From NCBI RefSeq assembly GCF_023370115.1, contig NZ_CP097160.1:2294001-2358000 (forward strand): a DNA stretch of 64,000 nt, in the 5' to 3' direction. Under the pieces are notes generated by a model that saw only the letters and a program-made list of their open reading frames with translations, was not told the origin of the DNA and ran no database searches. How positions within the stretch are numbered: the first letter of the stretch is position 1; every line of letters begins with the position of its first letter. The position numbers and the translations under genes are program-made. This document shows positions 63,321 to 64,000 of this stretch, one piece after another. This DNA is from Gulosibacter sediminis. Its GTDB lineage: Bacteria; Actinomycetota; Actinomycetes; Actinomycetales; Microbacteriaceae.

Positions 63321-63641
63321 TCACGCGACATCCAGGGGCCTGATCGCGGCGATCTGGTCGCTCAGGGCTCGCCGCTCAAGGCGCAGCTCGTCGTTCGACT
63401 GCAGGTTCATCCCCAGCTCCTCGGACATGCCGAAGCACCGCGCGAGTCGGATCGCGCTGTCAGTCGTGACACCCTTTCTACCGTGCACGATTTCGTTGAT
63501 CCGCCGCGGCGGCACTCCGATCGACACTGCCAGCCTATTCTGTGTGATCACGAACCCTTTGCTGAAGTCGTCCATCAGGAGCTCTCCCGGATGGATCGGC
63601 TCCATCAGGTCGGCGTCAATGGCAGGCGGCGAGTTCGACAT
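63321..63641 (-). CDS. higA: HigA-type antitoxin
   Basis: A 106-residue XRE-fold antitoxin of the HigA addiction-module family: IHPGELLMDDFSKGFVITQNRLA, SIGVPPRRINEIVHGRKGVTTDSAIRLARCFGMSEE, and the tail NDELRLERRAL. GAGGGCGG directly precedes ATG 63641. Intact, but its toxin partner upstream is broken, so it may now act only as a regulator. Confidence 0.92.
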   Translation of the reverse strand: MSNSPPAIDADLMEPIHPGELLMDDFSKGFVITQNRLAVSIGVPPRRINEIVHGRKGVTTDSAIRLARCFGMSEELGMNLQSNDELRLERRALSDQIAAIRPLDVA

Positions 63642-63770
63642 CCGCCCTCAACGTCCTTCGCCGCATGGATCAGCTCAAGCTTGCGCAGACTCGCTCGCTG
63701 CATCGCGCGATCGACTCGCTTGACGTTATGGCTCATGCCAGATGCGATTAGTGTCCTTGCTGCGCAGAAT
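63642..63770 (-). pseudogene. higB: higB toxin remnant
   Basis: Read on the minus strand, the RelE/HigB N-terminus appears as ILRSKDTNRIWHE in one frame (from about 63770), then a +1 slip (GAGCCATAACG where the family has E-Q-Y-V) moves the reading to VKRVDRAMQRASLRKLELIHAAKDVE in the next frame. It then stops short: the RxPPGNRLE...IRINDQWRICF half is missing and higA starts at once. So the toxin carries both a frameshift and a 3' deletion. Confidence 0.8.
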
Positions 63771-64000
63771 CGCGCCAGCGTCGAACTGAGGGGCACGCCG
63801 TTGTCCTGCGCTGTGACGCGTAGGGTCTCCGGCGGCCATTGCGGCGAGCAGCGCTGGGCCCGTTCGTTCGATACATGCACGCGTGAGAGGTAGCGCGAGC
63901 AGGAGCGTGAGCGAGCCGACGATCGCGCCGACGGCCAGGTGTGCGACCGAGGATGGTACGGCCACGGTGAGACCGGCGGGGATGAGCGGGATGGTTGCCG
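63771..64000 (-). CDS. Possible membrane protein C-terminal part, cut by window edge
   Basis: An open frame from the right edge reading PLIPAGLTVAVPSSVAHLAVGA split over the edge-proximal 60 bp, with a hydrophobic segment AHLAVGAIVGSLTLLLALPLT and then TRACIERTGPALLAAMAAG. It continues in frame into the higB remnant, so its natural end is lost or lies near 63800. Family not recognised; it may be a decayed transporter tail. Confidence 0.3.

Overview
The window is high-GC chromosomal DNA from a Gram-positive actinobacterium, most likely a member of the Microbacteriaceae; the genus cannot be fixed from sequence alone. The evidence is the strong G/C third-position bias, a small SRP RNA, a topoisomerase I with a long Lys/Ala/Thr tail, a PASTA-domain class A penicillin-binding protein, a DUF222/HNH endonuclease and a Tad pilus locus with a DUF4244 pilin. 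From memory, the order holB, topA, tad locus, acs, ridA, DUF4177, ponA-type PBP, metallophosphoesterase, asd/ask, recR, dnaX follows the Mycobacterium tuberculosis Rv3644c-Rv3721c region. I read this as an ancient conserved backbone interrupted by lineage-specific inserts.

Layout. 1-12.6 kb is metabolic and regulatory: an M24 hydrolase (cut by the edge) with a LysR regulator and a divergent PLP-dependent decarboxylase; a DctA-type C4-dicarboxylate carrier divergent from its likely two-component system; tRNA-Thr; and a sugar-acid-type catabolic cluster (MHS transporter, IlvD/Edd dehydratase, beta-hydroxyacid dehydrogenase, SDR, GntR regulator) with a 23-bp palindrome between transporter and enzymes. 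12.6-19 kb holds a secreted peptidase lipoprotein and the topA-tmk-holB unit. 19-23.3 kb is an APC permease/amidohydrolase pair divergent from a LacI regulator across a perfect GAAACGTTTC operator. 23.3-28.3 kb holds two unknown proteins and a compact Tad locus. 28.4-34.7 kb is acs, ridA, DUF4177, the PBP and a phosphoesterase. tRNA-Pro, an HNH protein and a gene-free stretch with heptanucleotide repeats follow. 37.3-54.4 kb is mostly backbone: pirin, map, tdk-udk-mqo, ask-asd, recR-dnaX, ackA-pta, the SRP RNA, a cysteine dioxygenase-like enzyme and an Na+/H+ antiporter. 54.4-56.3 kb carries a CDF metal exporter and a YceI protein.

From about 56.3 kb to the end the DNA is accessory: hairpin-bearing repeats, an IS481-type transposase fragment cut by an IS3-family element whose own orfB has an in-frame stop, the tail of an ABC-2 permease beyond it, then small regulator/enzyme pairs (VOC/TetR, MarR/FMN-reductase-GNAT fusion, LysR/EamA) separated by striking inverted repeats, and a decayed higBA module.

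How the genes work together: acetate is handled both by Acs (high affinity) and by AckA-Pta. C4-dicarboxylate uptake (DctA) and malate oxidation (Mqo) feed central metabolism. The aspartate pathway (Ask-Asd) supplies lysine, threonine and cell-wall precursors. Replication and repair functions (TopA, Tmk, HolB, DnaX, RecR, Tdk, Udk) form a nucleotide/DNA backbone. No CRISPR array, phage or full secretion island was seen. The least conventional items are the reductase-acetyltransferase fusion with a start-codon-spanning inverted repeat, a TadB-TadC fusion, an apparent ATA-start gene and the repeat clusters at 37.1 and 56.3 kb.
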